From assembly GCA_963625685.1 (NCBI GenBank), contig CAVFTR010000013.1, forward strand, positions 1-48,914: DNA of 48,914 nucleotides. The letters are read 5' to 3'. Both the position numbers and the translations under genes were made by a program. Below the pieces are notes generated by a model. It was given only the letters and a program-made list of their open reading frames with translations. It searched no databases and was not told the origin of the DNA. The stretch is from F23-B02 sp963625685. Its GTDB lineage: Bacteria > Bacillota > Clostridia > Oscillospirales > Oscillospiraceae. Shown here one piece after another: positions 25,993-34,863 of this stretch; positions within the stretch are counted from its first letter, which is position 1, and every line of letters starts with the position of its first letter.

Positions 25993-26093
25993 TTTCCGCG
26001 TCCGCCTTTATCTCCGGGCGAGGTCAGCGCGCGGTAGACAAGCGCGCTTATCGCTATCCATACGCCGAAGGCAATGGAGATGATAGCTTCCAT
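25989..26093 (-). CDS. Symporter small accessory protein, 34 residues
   Basis: An unmarked short gene with GGGGAG upstream of ATG at 26093. The product starts MEAIISIAFGVWIAISALVY, a single transmembrane helix, followed by a short charged tail ending KGGRGK. Its TGA overlaps the ATG of the SSS symporter. Small one-helix partners encoded just before SSS transporters are a known recurrent arrangement. It probably aids assembly or stability of the transporter. Confidence 0.75.
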   Translation of the reverse strand: MEAIISIAFGVWIAISALVYRALTSPGDKGGRGK

Positions 26094-26116
26094 ACTGCGT
26101 TCTCCCCTGTCCGGGC

Positions 26117-27172
26117 TCAGTCAAGACCGAGCAGGACTCTGTCGTAGCGGCTGTCCGGTCTGAAGGGGCGGCCGTTTATCTCGTCAAAAAGCGGCTGATA
26201 GCCGTAGCCGCCGGTCAGCCAGCCGTAGCCGCGGTACTGCGCCGTGTTGAAGCCGGGTATGGTGTTGGCCTCGATTATCAGCGGGCCGTTTTCCGTGACG
26301 GCAACGTCCCAGCCGATGTTTGATATCCTGCTGGCAAGAGGCACTGCGCTGCGCATCATTTCGATGCTCTCCTCCCAGAACGGCATTTTAAGTCCTTTGA
26401 ACGCCGCGCCGGTGACGGGATGAGCCGCGTGGTCTGTCAGCTTATTCTGATCAACGGCGTCGGTGATGACCTCGCCCGTTCTGATATCTATCATCGCGGT
26501 CAGAGCATCCTGACATCCGTTGGAAATTTCCTTTTCTATCGCTGTGGTGAGCACGGGTGCGAAAAGATACGAGCCCGAGGGCGCGCACACCGTGTAGAAT
26601 CTGATTATGCTGACGGCCCCGGGGTTTACGCTCGCGAGCGTGTCATGCTGCACTATGTATTCCTCGATTATGCCGTCGCCGCTGCGGCGTATGAGCTCCA
26701 GGCTGTCGAGGGCCTCGGCCTCGTCCGCGCACGCCAGCACGCGCACGCCCTTGCCCTGTCCCTTGCAGCTTGGCTTATACACTATCTTCCCCGTATCCCC
26801 CGCCAGATCGCGCAGCGATGCCGTATCCGCGCCGCGCGACAGCATACAGCGGCGGCCGTAAAAGTCCGAGAAGACCTTTGAGAAGATATACTTGTTCATG
26901 AGCAGACAGATATACCGTCTGTCCGTATATGCCTTTCTGAACTCGGCGCGCGTCCACAGAGTCGATACGCTGCGCTTCTGCGCGTCGTCGAGCTCGCTGT
27001 AGCCGGTCCATTCGTATTCGCCGAGCGAGATGTGATTTATCTTTTTCGCGGAGAGTATATCCTTTTCTATATATGCCGGGGTCCGGCCGCATTTTTCCGA
27101 GTATTCTTCGGCAAACTCCCTTATATATTTTCTCGCGGATATCGCCCTTCTCAGGCCCGTCTGCTTATTCAT
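26117..27172 (-). CDS. Sugar-transfer-associated ATP-grasp protein (3 of 4)
   Basis: A 351-residue ATP-grasp protein. The ATG at 27172 (MNKQTGLRRAISARKYIREF) follows GGGAGAG; a longer in-frame reading to 27484 runs into the neighbouring gene and has no family character. Motifs are KIVYKPSCKGQGKGVRVLA (near 131-149), IEEYIVQH then VNPGAVSIIRFYTV (near 173-197), the GCQDALTAMIDIRTGEV segment, and GWDVAVTENGPLIIEAN (near 292-308) with FNTAQ. The start-proximal third is basic. Family and set as for the other three; the reaction is unknown. It is 26 bases after the first gene of the cluster. Confidence 0.73.
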   Translation of the reverse strand: MNKQTGLRRAISARKYIREFAEEYSEKCGRTPAYIEKDILSAKKINHISLGEYEWTGYSELDDAQKRSVSTLWTRAEFRKAYTDRRYICLLMNKYIFSKVFSDFYGRRCMLSRGADTASLRDLAGDTGKIVYKPSCKGQGKGVRVLACADEAEALDSLELIRRSGDGIIEEYIVQHDTLASVNPGAVSIIRFYTVCAPSGSYLFAPVLTTAIEKEISNGCQDALTAMIDIRTGEVITDAVDQNKLTDHAAHPVTGAAFKGLKMPFWEESIEMMRSAVPLASRISNIGWDVAVTENGPLIIEANTIPGFNTAQYRGYGWLTGGYGYQPLFDEINGRPFRPDSRYDRVLLGLD

Positions 27173-27198
27173 TTCATACTCTCCCGCTCTGTTCAGGT

Positions 27199-28275
27199 TT
27201 ACATCAGCGCAATTAGCTCCTCGAGCTCGGCCCTGCGCCCTGTGCGCGCAACTACCTGCATGCCTCCCATCTGAGCGGTGCAGTTTGCCTCGACCATGCA
27301 CCAGCCGTTCCGGCCGTATGCGAGGTCCCATCCGCAGTAGTGGTTGCCCGGCACCGTCAGCGCCGCCTTCTTTACGAGCTCCACGGCCTTTTCCCACTCG
27401 GGGATCTGAAAGCCGCGGAAGGCGACGTGCGTGTCCGGATGCTCCGTATACCGGTTTCCCCTTTTGTCGGCGCCGTCGGAGCATATAACGCCCGTTTCGG
27501 GTTCGATGAGCGCGCTTATGCCTCCGGCGCTGAAATTGTCCACAAGGCTGTCGCCCCGGCCGACTCTCAGCGTCGGGTGGAAAAGTCTTACCTCGTCTCC
27601 GTTTACAACGACGGTCGGCATGCGCAGGGTGTTCACCGAATCCGGGTGTATGACCGCCATCCCGGGCGCCTGCTCTATGAGCTCTTCAAGGACCGCTCCG
27701 CTTCTGGCATACTCGGCATAGGCCTCCTCTATTGAGCCATATCCGGCAATGCCGTCCTTATGGACGCCCTTTCCGAAGGCGGCGTAGACCGGCTTTACGA
27801 TATACTGCGGATGCTTCGATACGAACTCGCGCAGCTGCACGGTCATATCCGGAGAGATTTCTTTTCCTTCCCGGTTTTTGGGGATGCGTATCATGTCGCG
27901 CATGAACGCGCTCTGAAACCTTTTATACGTGCGGTATTTGTTTTCAAATATGTCCGTGTTCCTTGCGAGATTCATGCGCGGATAATAGCTCAGGCGTATC
28001 CCCTCGGTTATGAACGACGCGCGGTACCGCGCGTCACGGCCCTCGAAGCCGTAGAGGAAATATTCGTCGTAGTACGAGCCGTATCGGAAAAGGCAGCGGA
28101 TCATGTCGCGGCGCAGCGAGCGGACGTACCGCCGGTCGAGCAGGGCGTCGCCGCCTCTGAAGCGCTCGATGAACTCGTCCTGCTTTCCGCGCTTGCGGTG
28201 ATAATAGTACGCCTTTCTGTACCAGTTTTTAAAGCGTATCTTTCTGTATATCCTGCGTCTTATCTCTCTGAGCAT
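27199..28275 (-). CDS. Sugar-transfer-associated ATP-grasp protein (4 of 4)
   Basis: A 358-residue ATP-grasp protein, first gene of the glycan-like cluster. ATG at 28275 has AGAGGATC upstream; the GTG at 28338 lacks a site. The N-terminal 40 residues are strongly basic (MLREIRRRIYRKIRF). ATP-grasp motifs are IVKPVYAAFGKGVHKDG (near 160-176), LEELIEQAP then IHPDSVNTLRMPTVVVNG (near 198-225), VDNFSAGGISALIEPETG and GWDLAYGRNGWCMVEAN near 316-332. It is transcribed in the same direction as baiE, 82 bases upstream; the gap holds an imperfect hairpin without a T run, so read-through from baiE is possible. Confidence 0.75.
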   Translation of the reverse strand: MLREIRRRIYRKIRFKNWYRKAYYYHRKRGKQDEFIERFRGGDALLDRRYVRSLRRDMIRCLFRYGSYYDEYFLYGFEGRDARYRASFITEGIRLSYYPRMNLARNTDIFENKYRTYKRFQSAFMRDMIRIPKNREGKEISPDMTVQLREFVSKHPQYIVKPVYAAFGKGVHKDGIAGYGSIEEAYAEYARSGAVLEELIEQAPGMAVIHPDSVNTLRMPTVVVNGDEVRLFHPTLRVGRGDSLVDNFSAGGISALIEPETGVICSDGADKRGNRYTEHPDTHVAFRGFQIPEWEKAVELVKKAALTVPGNHYCGWDLAYGRNGWCMVEANCTAQMGGMQVVARTGRRAELEELIALM

Positions 28276-28357
28276 GATCCTCTGCCCCGCTTCCGCGGCT
28301 CCGTATCTTCTGCACAAGCCGTCGTACAGCGTGTGCACGGCGGCTTGTCCGGTATTC

Positions 28358-28885
28358 TTACTTCTTTACCGCCTTTTTCTTCGGGCGGAACATATTGATC
28401 CTGATGCGGTGGCTCTTGTCGCGCTGGAAGGATTCCTCGTAAACGCGCAGATAGCCGGTGTCCTCGATGAGCCATTTGCCGTCTACCTTGACATACTTGT
28501 CGGTGTAGATGGCCGAGCCCTGGATCTGCAGTCCCTCGTAGGGATTGCCCTCCGCGAAGATGAGGTTATCCTGCAGGTACCACTTGCCGTATGCGACGGT
28601 GTCGCTCTCGAACCAGATAACGGGGTTGTGTCCCTGATGGAGAGTGATCTCGGTCTTGGGCATGGATTCCCTGAAGTAGTTCGTGACCTCCTTGGGTCCG
28701 TGGAAGACGAGCTTGCCGTTGGAGTAGGAGGTGACGATATTGGGGGAGAGGGTCGCTTCGAGCGCATCCCAGTCCTTGGTGTCGAGGGTGCGGAAATACT
28801 CGCTCTTGAGAGCCTCTATCGCCTGCACGTCCTTAAGACGCTGCACTTCTTTTTCAAGAGCTTCGAGACGTTCTTCAACAGTCAT
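28358..28885 (-). CDS. baiE: Bile acid 7alpha-dehydratase BaiE
   Basis: A 175-residue SnoaL/NTF2-fold enzyme that eliminates the 7alpha-hydroxyl of 3-oxo-delta4 bile acyl-CoA, the rate-limiting step of 7alpha-dehydroxylation. The similarity to Clostridium scindens BaiE is high throughout, for example LSPNIVTSYSNGKLVFHGPK. The published active-site residues are in place: Tyr30, Asp35, His83 and Asp106, with Arg147 matching Arg146 of C. scindens. The C-terminus carries an extra basic tail (FRPKKKAVKK). AAAGGA precedes the ATG. It lies 36 bases after baiCD and is co-transcribed with it. Confidence is high because both the catalytic residues and the surrounding bai genes agree. Confidence 0.95.
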   Translation of the reverse strand: MTVEERLEALEKEVQRLKDVQAIEALKSEYFRTLDTKDWDALEATLSPNIVTSYSNGKLVFHGPKEVTNYFRESMPKTEITLHQGHNPVIWFESDTVAYGKWYLQDNLIFAEGNPYEGLQIQGSAIYTDKYVKVDGKWLIEDTGYLRVYEESFQRDKSHRIRINMFRPKKKAVKK

Positions 28886-28921
28886 TGTGATTTTCCTTTC
28901 TTAAGCGTATTTCTGTTTATA

Positions 28922-30847
28922 TCAGATCCTCATGCCGACCTCGTATGCCTCGGCGGTCGCGTCGATGCCCATGCGGGCCTGCTTTGCGTCGCCTATGACG
29001 TCATAGGGGATGCCGAGCTCGGAGCACTTTGCGGTCAGCTCGCCGGTGGGGCGGGAGACCATGCCGGTAGCGACGACGAGAGTATCGAAATGGCGGGTCT
29101 TGTCGGAGGTCTTCTTGAACTTGTCGGTGAACTTGTAGTTGATGGTATTGCCCTCCACGCTGACGACCTTTGCGCGGTTGCTCTTCTTGATGGCGTCGCC
29201 GGGGTACTCGATGTCGAGGAACATGGTGCGCAGCATGCCCATGCCGTTGCCGACGCGCTTGGCGTCCATGATACGGACATCCTTGACGCCCTTGCTTATG
29301 AGATACTGGGCAGTCTCGCAGCCGGTGCCGCCGCCGCCGAGGATAACGACCTCGCCCCTGGCCTCGGCCTTACCGGCGAGAACGTCCTCTGCGAGAACGA
29401 CGTTCTCGTTGCCCTCGAGTCCGGGGATGGCGGGCATGACATAATGCGCGCCGGTGGCGACGACGACGTGGTCGGGCTTTACGGAGGCGATGAGCTCAGG
29501 GGTGACGGTGACGCCGGTTTTGATCTCGATGCCGCGGCGTTTGCACTCCTCGGCCTCCCACAGGACAGCCTCGGTGAACTCATTTTTCTTGGGAGCCCTG
29601 CCGGCCAGGACAAATTCGCCGCCGGCCTGCCCGGAGGCCTCGTAAACGGTGGGATTATGGCCGCGGGCCTTGAGGAACTGTGCTGCCAGCAGGCCGCCGA
29701 TGCCTGCGCCGATGACCATGACGTTCTTTGCCGTCCCGGCCCTGGGCAGTCCCTTGTACTCGAGGCAGAGCATCGGGTTGCGGGTGCAGGTGATGTGGGT
29801 CGCCTTCGGGTCGATGACCTTGTCGTAGCAGCCCTGGGTGCAGCCGATGCACTTGCGGATCTCATTGTCGCGGCCCTCCATGGCCTTGTTGCACCACTCG
29901 GGGTCGACGAGCTGACCGCGTCCGACGGCGACCATGTCGATCCTGCCCTCCCTGACGAGCCTGTCGGCAAGCTCCGGGGTGGTCACACGGCCGACACCGA
30001 TGACGGGGATGTCGATGCGCTCCTTGATGGCGGCGATATTGTCCATATTGAAGCCGGGCTCAAGGTTGTAGGGCGGGACCTCGTAAACGGTCGCGAGGCT
30101 GCGGGCATTGCCGCGGCTGAGGTCGATGGCGTCTACACCGGCCTCCTGCGCCCACTTTATGAACTGCACGGTCTCGTCGACGGTGGTGACTGCGGGCAGC
30201 ATCTCGTCTATGGCGTCAAGACGCATGAGCAGAGGCATATCCTCGGGCATGTTGGCACGCATCTCGCGGATGACCTCGAGGTTGAAGCGGCAGCGGTTCT
30301 CAAGGCTCTGATTGCCGTACTCGTCGGTACGCTTGTTCAGAGACGGGTTCATGAACTCGTGAGGCAGGTAGGTGTGTGCGCCGTGGAATTCGAGCGCGTC
30401 AAAGCCTGCCTCGACGGCGAGCTTTGCGGAAACGCCGAACTGCTTTACGATCTCATGGATACGCTCGACAGTAAGCGTGTCGGGAGTCTCGAGGACGTTG
30501 GTCTTATCGAAGAAGTCGGCCGGGACGAAGCCGCCGTGCCAGATCTGTATGGCCGCCCTGCCGCCGTTTGCGTGGATGGCCTCGGGGATCTTCCTTATCT
30601 CGTCGCGCTGCTGCTCGTTGTACAGGCCGAGGTACAGGTAAGCGTGACATTCGGGGCAGATAGAGGCGATCTCGACTATGTTCAGACCGCAGCCGCCCGC
30701 GGCGCGCGCCGCATGATAAGCAGGGAGGTCCTCAGCAACAAAATTCTTATTCTTCACCATTTTGGTGTTCATGCCGGGAAGAACCACACGGTTCTTCAGC
30801 TCAAGCCCTCTGAGCTTGATGGGGGAAAACAGTGCGTCGTAACTCAT
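28922..30847 (-). CDS. baiCD: 3-oxocholoyl-CoA 4-desaturase BaiCD
   Basis: A 641-residue flavoenzyme of the 2,4-dienoyl-CoA reductase/old yellow enzyme family. It opens MSYDALFSPIKLRGLELKNR, very like BaiCD of C. scindens. The TIM-barrel domain has the OYE His/Asp region FHGAHTYLPHEFMNP and DEYG; the 4Fe-4S ligands lie in CIGCTQGCYD...TCTRNP (about 333-355); the FAD motif VMVIGAGIGG is near 375 and the NAD motif VVILGGGGTGCETAQYL near 520. In the pathway it forms the delta4 bond of 3-oxo-choloyl-CoA and later also works in the reductive arm. It is first in a two-gene minus-strand unit with baiE, divergent from baiH. Confidence 0.95.
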   Translation of the reverse strand: MSYDALFSPIKLRGLELKNRVVLPGMNTKMVKNKNFVAEDLPAYHAARAAGGCGLNIVEIASICPECHAYLYLGLYNEQQRDEIRKIPEAIHANGGRAAIQIWHGGFVPADFFDKTNVLETPDTLTVERIHEIVKQFGVSAKLAVEAGFDALEFHGAHTYLPHEFMNPSLNKRTDEYGNQSLENRCRFNLEVIREMRANMPEDMPLLMRLDAIDEMLPAVTTVDETVQFIKWAQEAGVDAIDLSRGNARSLATVYEVPPYNLEPGFNMDNIAAIKERIDIPVIGVGRVTTPELADRLVREGRIDMVAVGRGQLVDPEWCNKAMEGRDNEIRKCIGCTQGCYDKVIDPKATHITCTRNPMLCLEYKGLPRAGTAKNVMVIGAGIGGLLAAQFLKARGHNPTVYEASGQAGGEFVLAGRAPKKNEFTEAVLWEAEECKRRGIEIKTGVTVTPELIASVKPDHVVVATGAHYVMPAIPGLEGNENVVLAEDVLAGKAEARGEVVILGGGGTGCETAQYLISKGVKDVRIMDAKRVGNGMGMLRTMFLDIEYPGDAIKKSNRAKVVSVEGNTINYKFTDKFKKTSDKTRHFDTLVVATGMVSRPTGELTAKCSELGIPYDVIGDAKQARMGIDATAEAYEVGMRI

Positions 30848-31363
30848 AATAACACATTACACCTTTCCAAAATAATTGTGTTGTTCGGCTCTTGCCTCGT
30901 TCCATAACATTTGCGCTTTGTGGCAGGTCCGGGAACGACCCGCCCGAAATACTTTTTGATCTTGTCGAGTGAAGCTGTCAACAAAATTCATTGTAAAAAT
31001 TTTAACACTTAGTCTCCCCCTGCGTCGGAAAGAATATAGAGTTCTCATTCATAAGCGATGTACAAAAAGTCCGATTTTAGTGTCAGTTTTTGTCCGGCAC
31101 TGTGCATGCTGCCATATATTCAATGTCGCGGCCGCCCCTGTTTATGGCGAAAACGACCATGCCTCGGGCTGCTTTGTAGCAAAATTGGAGAAATTGTCCG
31201 CATATTCTGAAGAAATTTATACGCTTTTCCCTGGAAGTGTAGATTATTTAACAAAAGAAAATGTTGAACATGATCGCCGCCGTTAGTCTATACTTTTATA
31301 CGTGAAAGTAAGCTGACTGCATTTTTCATTTAATCCATACAACACATATCAGGAGGCAAGGAC
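30848..31363. promoter_or_regulatory. baiCD-baiH divergent control region
   Basis: 516 bases without a gene between two divergent bai genes. It contains TCGTTCCATAACAT at 30897-30910, which recurs exactly upstream of baiA (35686-35699). Toward baiH there is TTGAAC (31264-31269) and TATACT (31289-31294) at a long 19-base spacing, overlapped by an inverted repeat TACTTT-N8-AAAGTA (31291-31310). Toward baiCD a TTGACA box (minus strand, 30981-30976) has no good -10 partner. Poor core promoters suggest activation by the AraC protein encoded just downstream of baiH. AGGAGG at 31350-31355 is the baiH ribosome site. Confidence 0.6.
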
Positions 31364-33355
31364 ATGATAACCGACATGAAAGACGCAAAAATCTTTTCTC
31401 CGCTGCAGCTGGGCAGGACCACGCTGAAAAACCGCATAGCCATGGCTCCCATGAGCATGCACTACGAGGCGACCGACGGCACCGTTCCCAAGCAGCTGGC
31501 AGACATCTTTGTGCGCCGTGCCGAGGGCGGCGCAGGCTACGTTGTTATTGATGCTGTCACCGTCGACCACAAGTACTGGTACATCGGCAAGACCACCGCG
31601 CTCGACAAGGATTCGCTCGTGCCGCAGTTTGCCGCGTTCGCAAAGCGCGTCAGCGACGCCGGCAGCACCCTGTTCCCGCAGATAATCCATCCGGGTCCCG
31701 AGTCGATATGCGCGCTCAAGGGCATAAAGCCCCTCGGCCCCTCCGTCAACACCAACGCCAACGGCCACGTATGCAGAGCGATCACCATCGACGAGATACA
31801 CAAGGTCGTCAGACAGTACGGCCAGGCCGCGCGCCGCGCCGAGGAGGCCGGCTGCGGCGGTATAGCCCTGCATGTCGCGCACGCATACATGCTCCCCGGC
31901 GCCTTTCTCTCCCCCCTGCGCAACAAGCGTATGGACGAATACGGCGGCTGCATCGACAACCGCGCACGCCTGATCCTCGAGATAATCGAGGAGTGCCGCA
32001 GAAACGTCAGCCGCGACTTCCCGATAGTCCTGCGCGTCTCCGGCTCCGAGCGCGTCCCCGGCGGCAACGGCCTTGACGAGATGCTCTACCTCGCTCCGAA
32101 GTTCGAGGCGGCGGGCGTCGACATGCTCGAGGTCTCCGGCGGCGTCCAGTACGAGGACCTTCAGGACATCCTCCCCTCCCACAGTCAGAAGATCGGCAGG
32201 AACGTATACGAGGCCTCAGAGATCAAGAAGGTCGTCAATATCCCCGTATTTGCCGTCGGCAAGATAAACGACATCCGCTATGCGGCAGACCTCGTGGAGC
32301 GCGGCCTGATAGACGGCGTATCCATGGGCCGTCCCCTGCTCGCCGATCCCGACCTGCCGAAGAAGGCGTACGAGAACCGCTTCGACGATATCACCCCCTG
32401 CGGCTCCTGCGGCGGCCGCTGCATCACCCCGGAGGATCCCCATCACCCGGTCTGCAAGTGCCATATAAACCCGCTCGTCGGCCGCGAGTATGACTTCCCC
32501 TTCAAGCCCACCACCTCCCCCAAAAAGGTGCTCATCATCGGCGCAGGCCCCGGCGGCATGTACACCGCAGTCACCGCGGCCGAGCGCGGCCACGACGTGA
32601 CCGTCTGGGAAAAGAGCCGTCAGATCGGCGGCCAGCTCAATCTCGCCGTGGTCTCCCCCGGCAAGCAGGAGATGTGCAAGTGGCTGACCCACCTCAACTA
32701 CCGCGCAAAGAAGGCCGGAGTAAAGTTTGAGTTCAAAAAGGAAGCGACCGTCGAGGCCGTCCGCGAATTTGCGCCCGACGCCGTCGTCGTCGCGACAGGC
32801 GCGACCCCGCTTATCCCCACCTTCATAAAGGGCGTGGGCGACTACCCCGTCATCACCACCCACGACATCCTCAGCCGAAAGGTGACCATCCCCAAGGGCA
32901 CCGTCTGCATCCTCGGCGGCGGCGAGGTCGCATGCGAGACCGCGGAAATGCTCATGGCCGACGCGCGCCCGAATTCCTTTGCCACGACCGGCAGCATCGG
33001 CGACGTCGAGGTCACCCTCGTCGAGATGCAGCCGCAGCTCATGACCGGCGTGTGCCTGCCCAACAGGAACATCGCTCTTGCAAATCTGCGCCGCGAGGGC
33101 GTAAAGGCCTACATCAACTCCAAGTGCCTCGAGGTCACCGAGCATGAGGTCAGGATCCAGCACAAGGACGGCAGCGAGGAATGGCTCAAGGGCTTCGACT
33201 ACATCGTTCTCGGCCTCGGCTCAAGAAAGTACGATCCTCTGTCCGAGGAGCTCAGGAGCTTCGTCCCCGAGGTCCATGTTATCGGCGACGCCGTAAAGCC
33301 CGGCCAGTCCAGCGATGCGATGCATCAGGGCTTCCAGGTAGGCTACGAGCTGTAA
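31364..33355 (+). CDS. baiH: Bile acid pathway flavin oxidoreductase BaiH
   Basis: A 663-residue flavoenzyme of the same family as BaiCD but of the BaiH branch: segments such as LADIFVRRAEGGAGYVVIDA, FPQIIHPGPES, HAYMLPGAFLSPLRNKRMDE and FEAAGVDMLEVSGGVQYE match BaiH. The 4Fe-4S ligands are in CGSCGGRCITPED...CKCHINP (about 345-368). The FAD motif VLIIGAGPGGMYTA is near 389 and the NAD(P) motif VCILGGGEVACETAEML near 515. BaiH was first described as a delta4 oxidoreductase for 7beta-hydroxy substrates and later shown to act in the reductive arm (delta6 reduction). It is monocistronic here with its own terminator, unlike the operonic gene of C. scindens. Confidence 0.94.
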   Translation: MITDMKDAKIFSPLQLGRTTLKNRIAMAPMSMHYEATDGTVPKQLADIFVRRAEGGAGYVVIDAVTVDHKYWYIGKTTALDKDSLVPQFAAFAKRVSDAGSTLFPQIIHPGPESICALKGIKPLGPSVNTNANGHVCRAITIDEIHKVVRQYGQAARRAEEAGCGGIALHVAHAYMLPGAFLSPLRNKRMDEYGGCIDNRARLILEIIEECRRNVSRDFPIVLRVSGSERVPGGNGLDEMLYLAPKFEAAGVDMLEVSGGVQYEDLQDILPSHSQKIGRNVYEASEIKKVVNIPVFAVGKINDIRYAADLVERGLIDGVSMGRPLLADPDLPKKAYENRFDDITPCGSCGGRCITPEDPHHPVCKCHINPLVGREYDFPFKPTTSPKKVLIIGAGPGGMYTAVTAAERGHDVTVWEKSRQIGGQLNLAVVSPGKQEMCKWLTHLNYRAKKAGVKFEFKKEATVEAVREFAPDAVVVATGATPLIPTFIKGVGDYPVITTHDILSRKVTIPKGTVCILGGGEVACETAEMLMADARPNSFATTGSIGDVEVTLVEMQPQLMTGVCLPNRNIALANLRREGVKAYINSKCLEVTEHEVRIQHKDGSEEWLKGFDYIVLGLGSRKYDPLSEELRSFVPEVHVIGDAVKPGQSSDAMHQGFQVGYEL

Positions 33356-33381
33356 AAACCGACAAAAAATCAATATCTGTC

Positions 33382-33414
33382 AATAAGCTCCGGCCTTTGG
33401 CCGGAGCTTATTTT
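33382..33414 (+). terminator. Terminator after baiH
   Basis: Perfect 14-bp stem AATAAGCTCCGGCC/GGCCGGAGCTTATT with a TTT loop, followed by a T run. It isolates baiH from the AraC gene. Confidence 0.92.
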
Positions 33415-33496
33415 CCGTTATATGTGCATTTTTGGCAAATTGCCTGTTTTTCGGGCCCGATCCGGCATATTCTTCATAGGCTTCAACAGTTTTCGC

Positions 33497-33524
33497 TTGA
33501 ATTTTTCGCAAAATATTGTATTAT
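33497..33524 (+). promoter_or_regulatory. Promoter of the AraC-cupin regulatory unit
   Basis: TTGAAT (33497-33502), a 16-base spacer and TATTAT (33519-33524). The region is AT-rich and includes TATGTTA at 33528-33534, the same 7-mer that forms an inverted repeat upstream of baiA. Confidence 0.55.
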
Positions 33525-33618
33525 ATTTATGTTATTAAAATTATTCAAGCACAGGCGGCGCTGGCTCGCGCCTGCCGGAAGAGCTCGTCAAGGATCATCG
33601 GGGAGGTGTCATACGGCT

Positions 33619-34863
33619 TTGAAGAAAAAATACAGACCCCTCTGCGAAACGCCGCAAAGCGGCGTATTCTGCGGCACGGACAAATATCTCAGACTTCAGA
33701 AGCACACGATCAGCGAAGAAATGTGCCCCGTCATGGAGTTTGACAGCTATTTTATCGTCGTGCGCAGCGGCTGCGGCAATTTTGTCATAAACGGCGAGGA
33801 GTTCCCCGTCCAGCCCGGCTGCGTGAGCTGGATCCAGAGCTCTCAGGTCCTGACCATCTGTCCCGATTTCGGCGACGAGCTGCACATATGGGTGTGCGCC
33901 TTTGAATATCAGCTTCTGAGCTATTTCATGTTCAACAGCATTTCCTCCAGCGGCGAGGTCGATATCGTAACGGCGCGCCCGGTGATCGGGCCCGAGGGGG
34001 AGCTCGTAAAGGAGATAATCCGTCTTTTCGAGCAGTATAAGCAGCTTTCGAGGAAAAACAGCTGCGGTTCGGCCGTCATAAGGAGCTCGTTTCTGCGGAA
34101 GATCGAGCTGCTGTACAACCGTGCCGCGCACGCACAGCGCTCGAAATACAGATTTGACGACCTGCCGCTCAGCCGGAGGGCGAGCCTCTACATCGCCGCG
34201 CACAGCACGGCAAATCTCACCGCCGCGGGCGTCGCAGCGGCAGTCGATCCGAAGGCGGACGAAACGGCGCTCAATCACGCGCTGCTCGTTGCAACGGGGC
34301 TCAATTTCAACCAGTTCCTCAACCGCATGCGCATCGTGCTCGCAATGTCGTATTTTCTTTACGACAGCCTGCCGTTCGACTATGTCTCGTCCATCTCCGG
34401 CTTCAACATGGAGATAACCTTTTTCAGGCGCTTCAAGGCTCTTACCGGCACGACGCCGCAGACCTATCTCAACGAAATGCTCTGCGACGGCGGAAACGGC
34501 CGGATATACCGCGGCATGATCCTGAGCGAGACGCTCATCTCCGCGATAAGCTATCTGTACGAGAACATGTCCGAGCCCATCGACGCCGAGACGCTCGCCA
34601 GGGAGCTGTACACCTCGGAGAACATCCTGCGCGTTCAGTTCAAGAACAGGTTCAACTCGAGCTACAAGCAGGTGCTGTCGCTGTTCCGCGTCCGCTACGC
34701 CGAGGCGCTGCTGACGACGACCGATCTTCCGACGGTCGACATCGCGATGGAAACGGGCTTCGGCTCCGACCGTACCATGGGCCGGGTGTTCTACTCGATA
34801 AACAACGTTTCTCCCGGCGAGTTCAAGAAACAGAGAAATCAGAGGAGGAAGGCAAATGGCTAA
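33619..34863 (+). CDS. AraC-family regulator with tandem HTH modules, probable bai regulator
   Basis: A 414-residue protein. I place the start at TTG 33619, with GGGAGGTG ten bases upstream (33601-33608); the open frame continues upstream to 33181 through the baiH terminator, which is not credible. The N-terminal ~150 residues form a cupin-like sensor (FVINGEEFPVQPGCVSWIQS). Residues about 180-285 look like a first, degenerate AraC-type helix-turn-helix unit (TGLNFNQFLNRMRIVLAMSY ... ITFFRRFKALTGTTPQTYL). Residues about 305-405 form a second, better-conserved one (FNSSYKQVLSLFRVRYAEAL ... MGRVFYSINNVSPGEFKKQ). AraC regulators accompany bai operons in C. scindens, so control of baiCD/baiH and baiA is expected. 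Confidence 0.85.
   Translation: MKKKYRPLCETPQSGVFCGTDKYLRLQKHTISEEMCPVMEFDSYFIVVRSGCGNFVINGEEFPVQPGCVSWIQSSQVLTICPDFGDELHIWVCAFEYQLLSYFMFNSISSSGEVDIVTARPVIGPEGELVKEIIRLFEQYKQLSRKNSCGSAVIRSSFLRKIELLYNRAAHAQRSKYRFDDLPLSRRASLYIAAHSTANLTAAGVAAAVDPKADETALNHALLVATGLNFNQFLNRMRIVLAMSYFLYDSLPFDYVSSISGFNMEITFFRRFKALTGTTPQTYLNEMLCDGGNGRIYRGMILSETLISAISYLYENMSEPIDAETLARELYTSENILRVQFKNRFNSSYKQVLSLFRVRYAEALLTTTDLPTVDIAMETGFGSDRTMGRVFYSINNVSPGEFKKQRNQRRKANG

Noticed and set aside
28276..28357. Imperfect hairpin ACAAGCCG/CGGCTTGT after baiE as a terminator
   Set aside because: There is no T run after it on the minus strand and the stem is interrupted, so I do not call it a terminator.
28274..30907. A long plus-strand open frame opposite baiE and baiCD
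   Set aside because: It is a shadow of two genes with conserved active sites; no ribosome site or motif supports it. The same applies to the long plus frames at 17528-19891 and 12861-13865.
33181..33618. N-terminal extension of the AraC regulator
   Set aside because: The frame is open but overlaps the end of baiH and runs through its terminator. The TTG at 33619 with GGGAGGTG is the sensible start.
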